Positions 25,700 to 37,037 of a DNA stretch of 64,000 bases are shown here, one piece after another. The position numbers were made by a program, and so were the translations under genes. The stretch's first letter is position 1. Each line of letters starts with the position of its first letter. This DNA comes from Chlorokybus atmophyticus (taxonomy: Eukaryota > Streptophyta > Chlorokybophyceae > Chlorokybales > Chlorokybaceae). Where the stretch lies: positions 99,633-163,632 of the forward strand of contig RHPI01002264.1 of the NCBI GenBank assembly GCA_009103225.1, read 5' to 3'. The notes below the pieces were generated by a model. The model had not been told where the DNA came from. It worked only from the letters and a program-made list of their open reading frames with translations, and made no database searches.

Positions 25700-26900
25700 G
25701 TTTCCACTTCACCAAATCACTTTCCACTTCACCACTACGGTATTTGCGCACGTTGCGCACCATCTTCTCACCCAATATGCCTTCACTGCGCATTCCATAT
25801 GACCTTCCGTAGCCAACTCAGGCGGTGGACACAATGGTGGCTCTCCTCGATATGATTTTAGCAGGGATATGTGAAAGACAGGGTGGATGTGCATAGACTC
25901 GGGCAGGCAACTTGTACGCCGCTTCCGAAACCACTTTTAAGACTTGAATTGGCCCAAGCCAGCGCTTACTCAACTTGCAAAATTTAGCACGCACCTGTAA
26001 GCTCCTCGCAGATTGCAATACCATGTCGCTTTCTTGAAACGTGACATGTCGGCGATGCGCGTCTACGTACTGTTTTTGCCTATTATTAGCCACCAATCGC
26101 GCCTCTCTCGCTGCCTTGTTGCTGTCCGCACACATTGTAAGAAAATCGCTTACTACTTCCATATTAACATCACTTTGTCGCGAGGTCCACGCCACCAGCA
26201 GTGTCAGCGGGTGTTGGCCGTAGTTCATGAAAAAGGGGGTGACACAAGTGCTTGCATTGGTGTGGTTGTTGATGGCAAATTCCACCACTTCCAGCAACTC
26301 CGCCCAGTTGTCTTGCATTCACGTAGCAGCGCAACATATCTTCAATCACACGGTTCGCTCGCTCCGTTTGGCCATCAGTTTGCGGGTGGAAAGCCGTGCT
26401 AATCTTTAAGGTAGTACCCAGTGCACTTTGCAGCGCCTCCCAAAACGTACTTGTAAAGCGGGGATCACGATCGCTCATAATGCTTCGTGGTAGTCCGTGG
26501 GAATGAAAGACATGCTTTAAAAACAAGCTTGCTGCCTCTGGTGCCGTGCAAGACTCACAACGCGGTGCCAAGCGTACCATTTTGCTGGTTTTGTCTACAA
26601 ATACAAGTATTGCGTCGTACCCTTCTATTGTCTTCAGCAGCCCCGTAATAAAGTCCATAGTAACTTGCTCCCACTTGGACAATGGCACGGGAAGAGGTTG
26701 TAGCAACCCACCTGGCTTTTGGTTGCTTGCTTTCACCCTTTGACATGCGTCGCACAACGCCACATAGTCGCGTACATCACAATGCATCTCCAGCCAGTAA
26801 AAGCATTGTTTCAAGCTTGCCAATGTCCTCTCCACTCCTTGGTGGCTAGCAATGGGTACGTTATGAGCTTCCTTAGAAGTTGAACGCGTATATGTGCAAC
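25700..26900 (-). pseudogene. Integrase of gypsy element 1 (frameshifted)
   Basis: The frame carries the integrase zinc-binding end (CDACQRVKASNQ) and the DDE core: an Asp in VFVDKTSKM, SDRDPRFTSTFW, and a Glu in HPQTDGQTERANR. The C-terminal part continues in a shifted frame (NNHTNASTCVTPFFMNYG, then VFHISLLKSYRGEPP) and reaches a damaged chromodomain. At least three single-base shifts separate the pieces. The similarity to the intact-looking integrase at 37.1-38.7 kb shows a shared family. Confidence 0.8.
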
Positions 26901-27215
26901 ATCAGGGATGTACAAGCGGCCATGATGCCATTATCGGCCGTCTTGCTTTGACAAATGTCCACTTGTGTCCGTTGCTGTGCTCTCCATGTCTCGTAAGACT
27001 GTCCTACCCTCTGTCTTCGCAAAGCACTTGGCGCATCTGGTCGGCCCACTCCGGTTGCACTTAAGCGAGTGCTTCAATCGCATTCAACCGGCTTAACGCG
27101 TCGGCCACGCTATTAGACGTACCAAGCTTGTACTCAATCTTCAAATCAAAAAGTCGAAAGAACTCCACCAACCGCGCTTGTCTCCGGCTTGGATGTGGTT
27201 GTGTCTGTAAGTACC

Positions 27216-28431
27216 TCAATGGGGGAATGGTCCGTCCTGAGCCCGAACGCTTTGCTTAAAAAAAGCATCGCCATTGTCGCAGCGCCATACTTGCGCAAAT
27301 AGCTCCTTCTTGTGCACACGGTAGATCAGCTCTGCTCCACTTAGTTTCTTATTACAGAACGCTACAGGTTGAAGACCCATGCCTTGGTCTTGCTGTAACA
27401 CAGCTCCAACAGCTGTGTCGGATGCGTCACAAGCCAAAGTGAATTTTTTCTGCATGTCGGGGTGAGCTAAGACGGGTGCCTCTGTCAACGCCTTCTTCAA
27501 CGCAGCCAATGCATGCTCTTCCTTTGTAGGCCAGCTCCAAGACATCCCTTTCTTGAGTTGGATGGTCACAGGGCCGCAATGCGCAAAAATACCATGATAA
27601 ACTTGCGATAATACTGCAAGGCCTAAGAACGACATTACCTCCTTCACGTTGGTCGGGGCTGACCATTCGCGCACCACGTGCACTTTGTTAGCGTCCGGCT
27701 TGATCCCTTCGTGTGACATAATGTGGCCCAGGTACTCCACCTCGCGTAGCAAAAACGTGCACTTCCATAGCTGAGCGTACAACTTGTGCTCGCATAAATG
27801 CTGCAACCCCCGCCATAGAAGACTCACATGCTCGTCCTTCGTCTTCAAGTACACTAGAATGTTGTAGAGGTACACGAGGACTCCCTTACCCAGCAAGTCA
27901 GCAAAAACGCTATTCAACGTCTGAAACGTCGCTAGCGTGTTCGTAAGCCCAAACAACATCACTAACAACTCATAATGTCCATAGCGCGTGTTGAACGCTG
28001 AGTTCTCCACGTCCTCAGGTGCGATGCGGATCTGATGATAACCTCCACCAAGATCAAGTGTGGTAAAGTAGTGTGCACCTTGTAGCTGCTCCAGCAACTT
28101 GCCAATACGCGGTAGTCGTATCGGCAAGTTGATGGATAGTCAATGCACATACGCAGGCTCCCAATTTTCCTTTCGCACGGACAATGTTGTTGCACCATAA
28201 GGTGACTTACTTAGCCGGATGTAACTTCTCTTCAGAAGATCCGCTATCTGCTTCTCGGCCTCCTCCAACTCCAGAGGTGAACTTATACACAGGCCTGGTG
28301 GGTGGCTTGTGCACGCCCTCAATCAACTCCACACGGTGATCAACGCTCCGTAAGGGTTGCAAACCAGCTGACAATCCGTCCACCATGATATCTTGGTAGT
28401 CATAAACAAGGTTGCACACCTCGGGGTCCAT
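27216..28431 (-). pseudogene. Reverse transcriptase / RNase H of gypsy element 1 (decayed)
   Basis: The RT fingers-palm region (LDLGGGYHQIRIAPEDVE), the RT thumb (FLGLAVLSQVYHGIF) and the start of RNase H (FTLACDASDTAVGAVLQQD) can be followed. The catalytic YxDD box reads YLYN, so both aspartates are lost, and frame breaks occur near 28127 and 28200. The upstream segment (YQDIMVDG...VDHRVELIEGVHKPP) matches the linker before RT in the third element. Confidence 0.82.
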
Positions 28432-28643
28432 TGTGGCTGTTTGAGTGCAGTCACTCAGCTTCGGTGCTGACTTTGATGTGCTCTAACGCACCACGCACAA
28501 CCATGCAGCCTTTGCTTTTTGTGGGATAGCAGCCTCCTCAATTGCACATAGGAAACTTGAGCAATGCTAATCCCACATGATTGCGCGTGCCGTGCCTTTC
28601 CGGTGCTTGTATCCCCTTGCAGGTGCTCAACGCACATGCGCAT

Positions 28644-28698
28644 GTGAACTGCACGCCATGTCACCTCCCTTGTAAGGGTGACATGGCGCGCAGTTCAC
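28644..28698. repeat. 22-bp inverted repeat at the junction of two retroelements
   Basis: Arms 28644-28665 and 28677-28698 are complementary over 22 bp with one mismatch and an 11-base loop. The outer word is GTGAACTGC. The structure lies at the 3' end of the element 2 integrase frame, just where element 1 similarity begins to fade. It may be a terminal or rearrangement-derived palindrome. Confidence 0.75.
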
Positions 28699-29080
28699 CA
28701 TGTTGTCTTTCAACCTCTCGCCATTCTGACCAAGGAGGTCCAGCACTCCTGTGGGGTACACCTTGAGCACCTTGTAAACGGTGCGGCCCACGGAGGTGTC
28801 GAGCGTGTCCTTGGTGGCCGCCATGCGATAGGCAAAGTCCCCTGCTTGAAACCGCCGTTGGCATTCCTTGTGGAAGCCGCTCCGCACACGCTCGTAGCGC
28901 GGGGTGTCGCGGTGCTGTGCAATGCGCAGATTGTTGAAGGCCATCGGGACGGTGTGCTCGAGCGTGGCGCGTGTGGTGATATCGTGGTGCATCCAGCCGG
29001 GATCGTCGAGGTTGTTTACCACACGGTCTACTTCCTGCTGTGCATGAAAGGGAAGCAACGGCGGACGCCCGAACAGCAGA

Positions 29081-29168
29081 ATCGGTAACAAAGATTGCTT
29101 TGACAATCTTGGTTACCTATTGTAAAAGCAGGCGGTTATTGTTATCGCCTGCTTTGACAATCGGTAAC
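29081..29168. repeat. Small insertion with a 9-bp direct duplication and internal hairpin
   Basis: ATCGGTAAC occurs at both edges of a short AT-rich segment inside the element 2 integrase. Within it, 29125-29134 and 29146-29155 form a 10-bp stem (AAAGCAGGCG). It interrupts an otherwise recognisable integrase frame, and looks like a tiny foldback insertion with target duplication, or a local rearrangement. Confidence 0.55.
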
Positions 29169-29913
29169 GAAGAGCCACCCACGGAAGGTGGTTGCCCAAG
29201 GTGTTCTTCTCATAATTTAGCACGTACTTGCGGAGTGCCTTCTTGATAGTCTGTACTGTCCGCTCGGCGAGACCGTCGGCTTGAAGGTGGTCACGAGAAG
29301 TGCGGCGATGATCGATGTAGCATCTGTCCAGCAGGGTGTCAAGCTCCCCTCTAAACTCAATGCCCTGGTCGGTGATGACCTCAGCGCAGCTGCCGAACCG
29401 GCTGAGGACATGGGAGAGGAAGGCTTGAGACACCCCCCTGCTGCTCTTGTCGGGTAATGGCACCAGCTCCACCCGTTTGAAGAAGTGCTCAATCATGACC
29501 AGGATGTAGCGGTTGCCCCGGGCCGAGGGTGCCAAGTCTCCCAAGATGTCGAGTCCCTAGCTATAAAACAGCCCTGAGATGGGGAGAGGGTGCAAGGTGG
29601 CGCTGCATGTGTTGAGGCTGGCGCGTACCATGTCACATTGTTGGCAGCGACTGACGAACCCCTGCACCTGTTTGGACAGTCCATACCACCAATATTGCGC
29701 CCTTACCAGGCTGATGGTACGCTTGACACCGAAGTGTCCAAGCTCAGTGTGGAGGGCAGCGATGATGCCCTCGCGTGTGGCTAGTGTTGGCACCTCTTTG
29801 TCCTCGTCCTGGACGAGGCGGTACACCTTGTCATCCGCCCACCGATAGTGGCGGGTGCGTTGATTGACACGATCTTTCTCTCGTGTACTCATGTTGGAGG
29901 GAAGCTGGCCACT

Positions 29914-31447
29914 TTAAAGGAAGGAGAATAATGGCTTGTCCAGCCATATGTCCTGGCTGGTGTCGGTGGGTGCCAGCTCGGGGTCGTCGACTTCGATGTC
30001 GACTGCATCGACGTCCCCTAGGGGTGTGGTCACTGTGGGGTCGGTAGACTGAAGAGCAAAAATCTCCTCTGTCGTTGAGGTGGTGTTGATGTGGCGCCCG
30101 GACCGTAACGCGGCAACAGCAAACATGGCCGTCATGGTGGGAGCTGCTGCTGCGGGGCTGAGCTCATGCCGAGCTCCGGTTGCATTGTTGGTGCTGCGGT
30201 GAGGGTTGCGACTGAGGCCATCAGCGTCCTGGTTGGTGAGGCCGGCGCGGTGGTCGATCTCGAAATCATACTCTTGCAGCAACAGGGCCCAGCGAGCGAG
30301 TTTCCCTGTCAGATGTTGGTTGGTCATCAACCACTTGAGTGGCTGATGATCGGTGATCAGCTGGCATTGTCGACCAAAGAGGAAAGGTCTGAAGAAGGAG
30401 ATAGCCCATACTGCAGCGAGGCACTCCCCCTCGTAGCTGTTGTAGTTGGCCTCAGCGCTATTGTTGCTTCGGCTGGCGTACGACACCACTCGCTCCTTCT
30501 TGTTCTCATCGTGCTGTTTTAGCACAGCCCCCATCCCAAGCTTGCTCCAGTCGGTGTGGAGGATGAAGGGCTTGTTGTAGTCAGGACGTTGCAGAATGGG
30601 AGCGGTGGCGAGCCTGCCCTTTAGCTCCTCAAACATCTGCTGTTGTGGCTCCTTCCACGCAAACTCGTTGAGGGGTCGCGCGATCGTTGCAAAGTCCTTC
30701 ACGAACCGGCGATACTAGTTGGCAAGGCCTAGAATGGTACGCAGGCGTGTAAGGTCTGTTGGAACAGGGATAGCCGACAAAGCCTCCACCTTTGCCTGCT
30801 ATATGTACACACTGTGGGGCACAATCATGTGCCCTAAGTAGGGTACCTTGCGAGTGAAGAAGGTGCACTTGTCGGGGTGCACTGTCATCCCCTTGAGTCT
30901 TTCCAGCACTCCCTCGATGTGTGCAGGTGCTCGTCGTTATTGCAAATGAAGATGAGAATGTCGTCAATGTAGCATAGCGCGAAGTCCAGCCCCTTCAAGG
31001 CTTTGTCCATGACGCGCTGGAACTTGGCAGGAGCGTTTTTTAGTCCGAAGAGCATGACCTTCCACTGATACAGCTGCCGGTTGCCCCAGAAAGAGGTCTT
31101 ATGCTTGTCCTCCTCCTTGATGGCGATCTGGTTGTACCCTTGCCGCATATCCAGGATGCTGAAGACGGTGCAATCCCCTGCATCATCAAAGATACCCTCT
31201 ACAGTAGGCATTGAATACCTGTCTTGTTGTTGAGGGGGTGATAGTCGCCGCACATGCGCCGGTCTGTCCAGTTGCCTGCTGAATCCTTCTTCAGGGGCAT
31301 GACGGTCGCGGCCGCAAAGTCCGATGTGGACTCCTCAATCAGGCCTGCTAGCAGAGCCTTGCACCTCTGCTCCACCAAGTCTTCTAACTTGGAGAGTCGG
31401 TACTGTCGACGAAACACCGATTCGGTGTCCACCAACTCGATGTCCAT
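29914..31447 (-). pseudogene. Reverse transcriptase and RNase H of gypsy element 2
   Basis: RT: KALLAGLIEESTSDFAAATV, DMRQGYNQIAIKEEDKHKTS, LFGLKNAPAKFQRVMDKAL and an intact catalytic box CYIDDILIF near 30970. RNase H: ILHTDWSKLGMGAVLKQHD, EANYNSYEGECLAAVWAI and LITDHQPLKWLMTNQHLTG. In-frame TAG codons lie near 30715 and 30800, and single-base shifts occur near 30920 and 31220. Confidence 0.85.
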
Positions 31448-32300
31448 CTGGTAAACTGAGCAAACGCCTAGTTCCTTTATGCCGAAACTGAACTGACTTC
31501 TCCACTTGTTGAGGAGAGCCTTCAGTTGTTCTCGCGTTTAGCCTGTAGCCAGTGGTCTAATGGCATGGGACCAAGAGGTGGCGTTGGCGACCACTGGGAT
31601 GTCCTCCACAGTGACTGCTGCCTGCTCCTCCATATGGGCGAATTCGAGGGCAGTGTGTGCCGCTTTGGTCTCTTGCACACAATCGCCCNGGTTGCCCCAA
31701 AAGGAGGTCTTGTGCTTGTCCTCCTCCTTGATGGCAATCTGGTTGTACCCTTGGCGCATGTCCAGGGCGCTGAAGACGGTACAGTCTCCTACATCATTTA
31801 AATATACCTTCTGCCGTAAGCATTGGATACCTGTCTTGCTTGGTTTTGTTGTTGCGGGGGCGGTATTCGCCGCACATACGCCGGTTTGTCCAGTTGCCTG
31901 CTGAATCCTTCTTTAGGGGCATGACGGTTGCGGCCGCCAGGTCCGATGTAGACTCCTCAATCAGGCCTGCATCTAGCAGAGCCTTGCACCTCTGCTCCAC
32001 CAAGTCTTCTTGCAACTTGGAGAATCGATACTATCATCGAAACACCAGTTTGGTGTCCACCAACTCAATGTCCATCTAATAAATTGACCAAACGCCCGGT
32101 TCTTTCACGCTGAAGCTGAATTGACTCCTCCACTTGTTGAGAAGAGCCTCAAGTTATTCTCGCGTCTGGCCTATAGCCAGTGGTATAATGCCATGGGACC
32201 AAAAGGTAGCGTTGGCGACTACTGGGATGTCTTCCATAATGACTGCTGTTTGCTCCTCCATATGGGCGGTATGTGCCGCTTTGGTCTCTTGCACGCAATT
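31079..32300. repeat. Duplicated RT block around a single N (31689)
   Basis: Sequence at 31079-31688 is repeated, diverged, at about 31690-32300 with an offset of about 611 bp. Both copies run from the end of the linker (ETKAAHT...VEDIPVVANAT) through VMPLKKDSAGNW to MRQGYNQIAIKEEDKHKTSFWGN. The junction is the N. The divergence (indels and many substitutions) suggests two different element copies joined in assembly, or an old tandem duplication. Confidence 0.75.
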
Positions 32301-33203
32301 GGCCACCCCCCCGCCAGGTGTTTGAGCTCCTAGAAGGACACATGGCGGTCTTGGAGAGCACAATTCTAATAACCATACCATGCTGTTGTGATCTATGGCG
32401 CGTCTCAACAATTGGCATTGCCGATTGTCGATCAGCGTGGAACCTGTGATACTGCCTGGAGAGAATATTCATGGCGCGTTCGCGCTCACGTGCGTTGGGT
32501 TCCTCTAGCTGGCCTGTGTTGGAATCCAACACCATGCCTGCGCCTTAGTTGCGGAAGGCGTATGATCCCGGCTAAGACACCAGAGTGGGGAGCGCACGAC
32601 GTGGTTGACTAAACCGGTTGCACTGATAGATGTGCTGGTAATTATGTCGGGTGACTGGTTGTGCTGTGCGCTCAGTGCCCAAGATAGCATCAACGGTCAG
32701 ATCGCGTGGACGACTGCTGTATGATACTCAGCATCAAAGATTTCTTCGGCTGTTGCCAGGTTGGTCCACTTGGCGCGGGCGCGATGAGCACGGGAGCCAT
32801 GCCGTGCTGCGTTGATTCTCAAGAGGGAACCGTAAAGTGAGCCGTGGTTTGGTCAGTAGTAGATGTGCGACCACCTGTGCGCGCCAGCGACGTTCCGCCG
32901 ATATGTGATGGGCCACTTCTTCAATGGCATCTTTCTGAGACTCGTCGTATGGGATAAAAGAGTCTTGGTCCGAGTTGTGGGTGACCACCGCAGATGATCT
33001 GTCAGTGGTTGTTGAACCCGACCTGTGGGTGGTTGTTGCAGCTGATCGCCGGTGGGAAAGAGTGCGAGCCACCAGCTCGAGAGGCAGATATCCTTGAACC
33101 TCTCCGTCCTCCTCATCCGAATGAGGACAAAACCATGCCTTCTCTGTCCAGCAGTCCAGCCCCATGCCAACAGGAAATTGAAGTCTTGTCCCAACAACAG
33201 GTC
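32300..33203 (-). pseudogene. Protease-to-RT linker of gypsy element 2 (5' part, left of insertion)
   Basis: The minus-strand segment begins at the insertion point with LGQDFNFLLAWGWTAGQRR, a protease C-terminal motif, and continues with a Ser/Thr/Gln-rich linker to the RT region. It is frame-broken. Its protease half continues on the other side of element 3 at 39406. Confidence 0.65.
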
Positions 33204-33889
33204 TGTAACAGCCTGAACCCTTTTCCATATTTTAGTGCATGTATAATATGTGTTTTACCCTTTTTGGGCTTAATAAAGGATTTTGTAAGGCTTTATTGGG
33301 CCCTTCTGGCGCCGGCTCTACTGCATCGCGACTTCGCCTTCGCCAGCAGCTGCCAACCTGCGACGTGCTTGCCGCCGAGCCAATAGCGACGTGACCGCCG
33401 CGGCATGTGACGTCACACCTGACTAGACTGTGCCAGGTGACGCGGACTTCGCAGTCAGCTACCTGCTGTGCAGTACCTCACGACGCGGAGTGCACAGTCA
33501 GCTGCCGCGTGAAAGGTACCCGACGCGAGGGGCAGCAGCCTGCACTCATATATTCCTTTAGACTTGGTAAATCATGAACAAAATGCCTGGTTATTAACCT
33601 GCTTAGTTTTGATGCTGGCATAAATAGGAAATCCCTGTGTAATACAACCAACTTTGCTTTTTGCTCTCTGCTGTGAGTATACTGGTGTATGCTTGAGAGA
33701 GGCGTGATGCAAGGCACACTGCTGCATTCTTGCTTGGTGTGAGAAGTAGTAGTGTTCGTGTGCGTGTGCGCGCTCAATGCATGCGTATGCGCAAGGGAAG
33801 GCAAGGTTCCGGTGTGAAGACTGTGCTCAGTGTGCACACATGTGTTATATGACTTGTGTTCTGTGTATGTGAGCACGAGCATCGTTACA
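33204..33889 (+). repeat. Left LTR of element 3
   Basis: 686 bp, TGTAACAGCC at the start and CATCGTTACA at the end. Contains a TATAATATGTG word and AATAAAGGATTTTG, a likely polyadenylation signal, about 70 bp from the start. It matches the right LTR over its full length. Confidence 0.95.
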
Positions 33890-33890
33890 G

Positions 33891-33904
33891 TGGTATCGGA
33901 GCCC
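33891..33904 (+). promoter_or_regulatory. Primer-binding site of element 3
   Basis: TGGTATCGGAGCCC directly follows the left LTR with a one-base spacer. It resembles the initiator-tRNA-Met-type site (TGGTATCAGAGC) common in Ty3/gypsy elements, with one difference in the first 12 bases. Confidence 0.85.
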
Positions 33905-33976
33905 TTTGAGTGGATGGCTTTCTTGTTTTAAGGGGATATTGACTATCTCTTTGGTGTGTGAGGTATTTTTTTGTTT

Positions 33977-35022
33977 ATGGACGCTACCATGGATGATGCA
34001 CGTGTTGTGGAGCTTTAGCAAGTGCTGGTGGCTGCTCATGAGGAGCTGCGACGTGTCCAAGCATCTGCCCAAGCTCAAGCGGCACAATTTCAACAAGCCA
34101 TGGCACAAGCTCGCGCGTCCACGTCCGTTACAGTACTGTGGTTGCTCCATCAGCCTCTCGTTATGTGAAGCTACCAAAACCAAAGTCATTCAAGGGTCAA
34201 AGGGACGGTGACTGTGTCGAGGATTGGGTGTTTGCCGTTTCGACATGGTTGAAGCTCACCGAGGTACCCATACATCTCCGTGTCGATGTGAATGCTACTT
34301 TCTTTGAGGGAGCTGCACTTGTGTGGTGGCGTCATCGTTGTGCTCATGTGGAAGCTGGTCTTGAGGTTCCTTTCACTACCGTGGCTGAGCTGGCTGCTGA
34401 GGTAAAGAAACATTTTGTACCGGTGGAGAGTGTGAGGACGGCACGCGACCAGCTCTCTACGCTTGTGCAATCGCAGTGCGTGATGGCCTATACCTCTGCG
34501 TTTCAGCGTCTTGTGCTCTCCGTACCCAACATGACTGAGGAGGAGCAGCTAGACCGCTACACGCGTGGGTTGAAGACTCTTTGTCGCAAGGAAGTTGAGC
34601 TTCGTGACGCGTAGCCTCTCGCGGAGGCCATTCGCATCGCCGAGCGTACGGACGTGTTGTACTTCAAGGGCACTGCCAAATACGCTGATCGTGGACACTT
34701 CAATCAATCTCGTGGAGGTTCGTATCGCTCGTACGCATCTGTTGGGGCTGGTTCGGGAGCTGTAGCAGCTCATGGGGCTGGCTCGGGGCCAATTCCAATG
34801 GAGTTGGGTGCTCTCCATGTCTCCAAGAAGGGGACAAGGGGTCGAGAAGATTCCAAGGCAGTTCGGAAGTGTTGGGAGTGCTCTTCCGCTGATCATGTGC
34901 GCTCTAGCTGCCCCATCTTCAAAGCAAAGTCTGCTGCACATGCCCGCAACGCTCGCGGCGGTGGACGCGTGAACATGGTGGAGGAGGATATGTTACAGCC
35001 GGGAAACGGCTCACCTCAGTAA
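33977..35022 (+). pseudogene. Gag of element 3
   Basis: Starts MDATMDDARVVEL, then a TAG at 34016 and a helical Gln/Ala-rich segment. After a frame shift near 34130 the capsid-like region runs from YVKLPKPKSFKGQRDGD through LVWWRHRCAHVE to EEEQLDRYTRGLKTLC. A TAG at 34612 is read through by the same frame (LAEAIRIAERTDVLYFKG). A CCHC zinc knuckle, CWECSSADHVRSSC, lies near 34870. The TAG positions fit Gln in related Gag proteins, but C-to-T damage is an equal alternative. Confidence 0.85.
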
Positions 35023-35127
35023 CTGAAGCGGCTCTTGCTGGGGTGGTGATGCAGCCTCACTATGATGTTGAAGGTCCAGCGGCTGGCGTGGAAGCATTGT
35101 TGACGGCTGGCAGCAACGCAAAGCGGT

Positions 35128-37037
35128 ATGGTTCGTGTGCCCGACAAGGTGAGGCAGCTGTTTGGAGTCATGGCTCTGATCCGGGAGGGCAATGGGCCTT
35201 GGATGGAGTGTAAGATGCTAGTGGATTGCGGCGCGAACAGCAACTTTATGAGTCGTGAGGTTGCGCGTCGGCACAAGTGGCTGTCATGGGCAAATGCTGG
35301 CTCGGTGGCTCTAGCGGACGACTATGCGCCAGTAGGAGGAGCTTCTAAGCAAAGCAAAGAGCTTGAGATGCACGTGGGGATGATGAAGGATTGCCTACGC
35401 TTTTGCTGCATCGAGCTGAACAATGGCTTTGATGGCATTTTGGGGCTACCTTGGCTTTGGACACATAACCCCGCCATTGATTGGAGGAAGCGCGTGCTCG
35501 CTGCCCCGGAAGCTGGTGGTGAGGTTTTAGTGTGCTTCTTAATGCTTTAATGCAAGGCGAGTGTGTGGTTCAAGAGCGTGTCAGCTGCGTCGAGGCTGCT
35601 AGCAATGTGCTGCATACGCGTGACGCGCACGACACGAAGGCGCGCCAGCAAGCTGCACCACAACATGCTTCTAGCTCAAGGGGAGAGGTTCCGGAGCTGG
35701 TGTCACGAGTTTTTAAGACCGAGATGGAGCAGATCTGGTCCGGGAACGACGTGAAGGATGCATGGCTGTGCATGGTGCGTGAGACACCTCCCAAGTTGGA
35801 CTTGGAGCTGGTCGGCACTGTTTCGGAGAGTTTGGAGGACCCCGAGGTGCAGAAGTTGCTTAAGGAGTTCAAAGACGTCATGGTGGATGGGCTACCAGCT
35901 GGTCTGCCACCCACGCGAAGTGTTGATCACCGTGTGGAGCTGATAGAGGGCGTGCACAAGCCGCCGTACAGACCGGTGTACGGATTGTCTCCGGCTGAGC
36001 TCAAAGAGGCGAGGAACCAAGTCGAGGACCTTCTACAATGTGAGTACATCAGGCACAGCAAGTCTTCTTACGGTGCACCTATCCTATTTGTACGTAAGAA
36101 GAGCGGAGCCTTGCGCATGTGCATCGACTATCGGCCACTCAACAACATCACCAAGAAGAATGTGTTCCCTGTGCCACGCATTGATGAGTTGTTGGAGCAG
36201 CTCGAGGGTGCCGAGTTCTTCTCAAGCTTGGACCTAGCTGATGGCTACCACCAGATCCGTGTTGCACCTGAAGACGTTGAGAAGACGGCTTTCAACACTC
36301 GCTACGGCCACCACGAGTGGTTGGTGATGTTCCTTGGCATGACAAACGCTCCGGCAACCTTTCAAACCTTGATGAATGAGGTCTTTGCTGATCTGATCGG
36401 CAAGGGTGTGCTAGTGTACCTCGACAACATCCTTGTGGTTACAAAGAGCAAGAGGGAGCACGCGGGGTTGCTACGCAAGGTGATGCAGCGTTTACGTCTA
36501 CACAAGTTGTTTGCTCAGCTCAACAAGTGCCGCTTCTTGCTTGAGGAGGTAAAGTACCTTGGCCACATTGTATCCAAGCAAGGCATTAAGGCGGACCCGA
36601 ACAAGATTGCCGCGATGCGCAATTGGGCTACTCCGAAGGATGTGAAGGGGGTCATGTCGTTCCTAGGGCTTGCCGGCTACTATCGCAAGTTTGTGAAGGG
36701 CTTCTCGCACTTGGCGGCACCATTAACGGCGTTGATAAGAAAGGGGGTGGCTTGGAGCTGGTCGGAGGCTGCAACAAAGGCATTTTCTGACTTGAAAGTG
36801 GCCCTAACAACGGCTCCCGTGCTGCAGCATCCCAACATGCAATTGCCCTTCGTGGTGGCGTGCGATGCGTCCGACAAGGCCATTGGGGCAGTTTTGCAGC
36901 AAGATCACGGCAACGGTTTGCAACCGGTGGCCTATTTCAGCAAGAAGATGAGCGGATCTGAGCTCAATTACCCCATTCATGAGAAGGAATTGTTGGCGCA
37001 GGTGCTAGCACTACGGCAATGGCGTTGTTTCCTTTAA
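35128..37037 (+). pseudogene. Protease and reverse transcriptase of element 3
   Basis: Protease: CKMLVDCGANSNFMSREVA, with the DxGA-type site as DCGA, then GFDGILGLPWL. RT: CIDYRPLNNITKKNVF, SLDLADGYHQIRVAPEDVEK, LGMTNAPATFQTLMNEVF and SFLGLAGYYRKFVKGF. RNase H begins VVACDASDKAIGAVLQQD. The catalytic box reads YLDN near 36418 instead of YLDD, which should abolish polymerase activity if real. Protease and RT frames overlap at 35532-35550 in different frames. The frame meets TAA at 37035, after which RNase H (KRFTLETDHSPL) continues in the same frame. Confidence 0.88.

Larger units (their letters stand above)
25320..28590 (-). mobile_element. Ty3/gypsy element 1, minus strand, decayed and truncated
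   Basis: Protein-level similarity to the chromodomain element at 33.2-39.4 kb runs through reverse transcriptase, integrase and the start of a chromodomain, all on the minus strand. A purine-rich tract (CCTAGGGGGGAGGAG read on the minus strand, near 25562-25577) is followed directly by TGTAACGG. That is the expected polypurine tract and LTR start at 25561. The far LTR end and any target duplication were not found. Similarity fades at about 28580 in the Gag-protease/RT linker, so Gag and the 5' LTR are missing. Several frameshifts make it non-functional. Confidence 0.8.
28627..29895 (-). pseudogene. Integrase of gypsy element 2
   Basis: Zinc-binding region (29.9-29.7 kb): HTELGHFGVKRTISLVRAQY and CQQCDMVRA. 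Core: IEHFFKRVELVPLPDKSS, then an acidic ITDQGIEFRG block, then LAERTVQTIKKALRKY. C-terminal part (29.10-28.63 kb): VPMAFNNLRIAQHRDTPRY and AGDFAYRMAATK. A TAG interrupts the frame near 29559, where related elements usually have Trp, and an insertion of about 88 bp at 29081-29168 splits core from C-terminus. This element belongs to a different gypsy lineage from elements 1 and 3. Confidence 0.8.
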
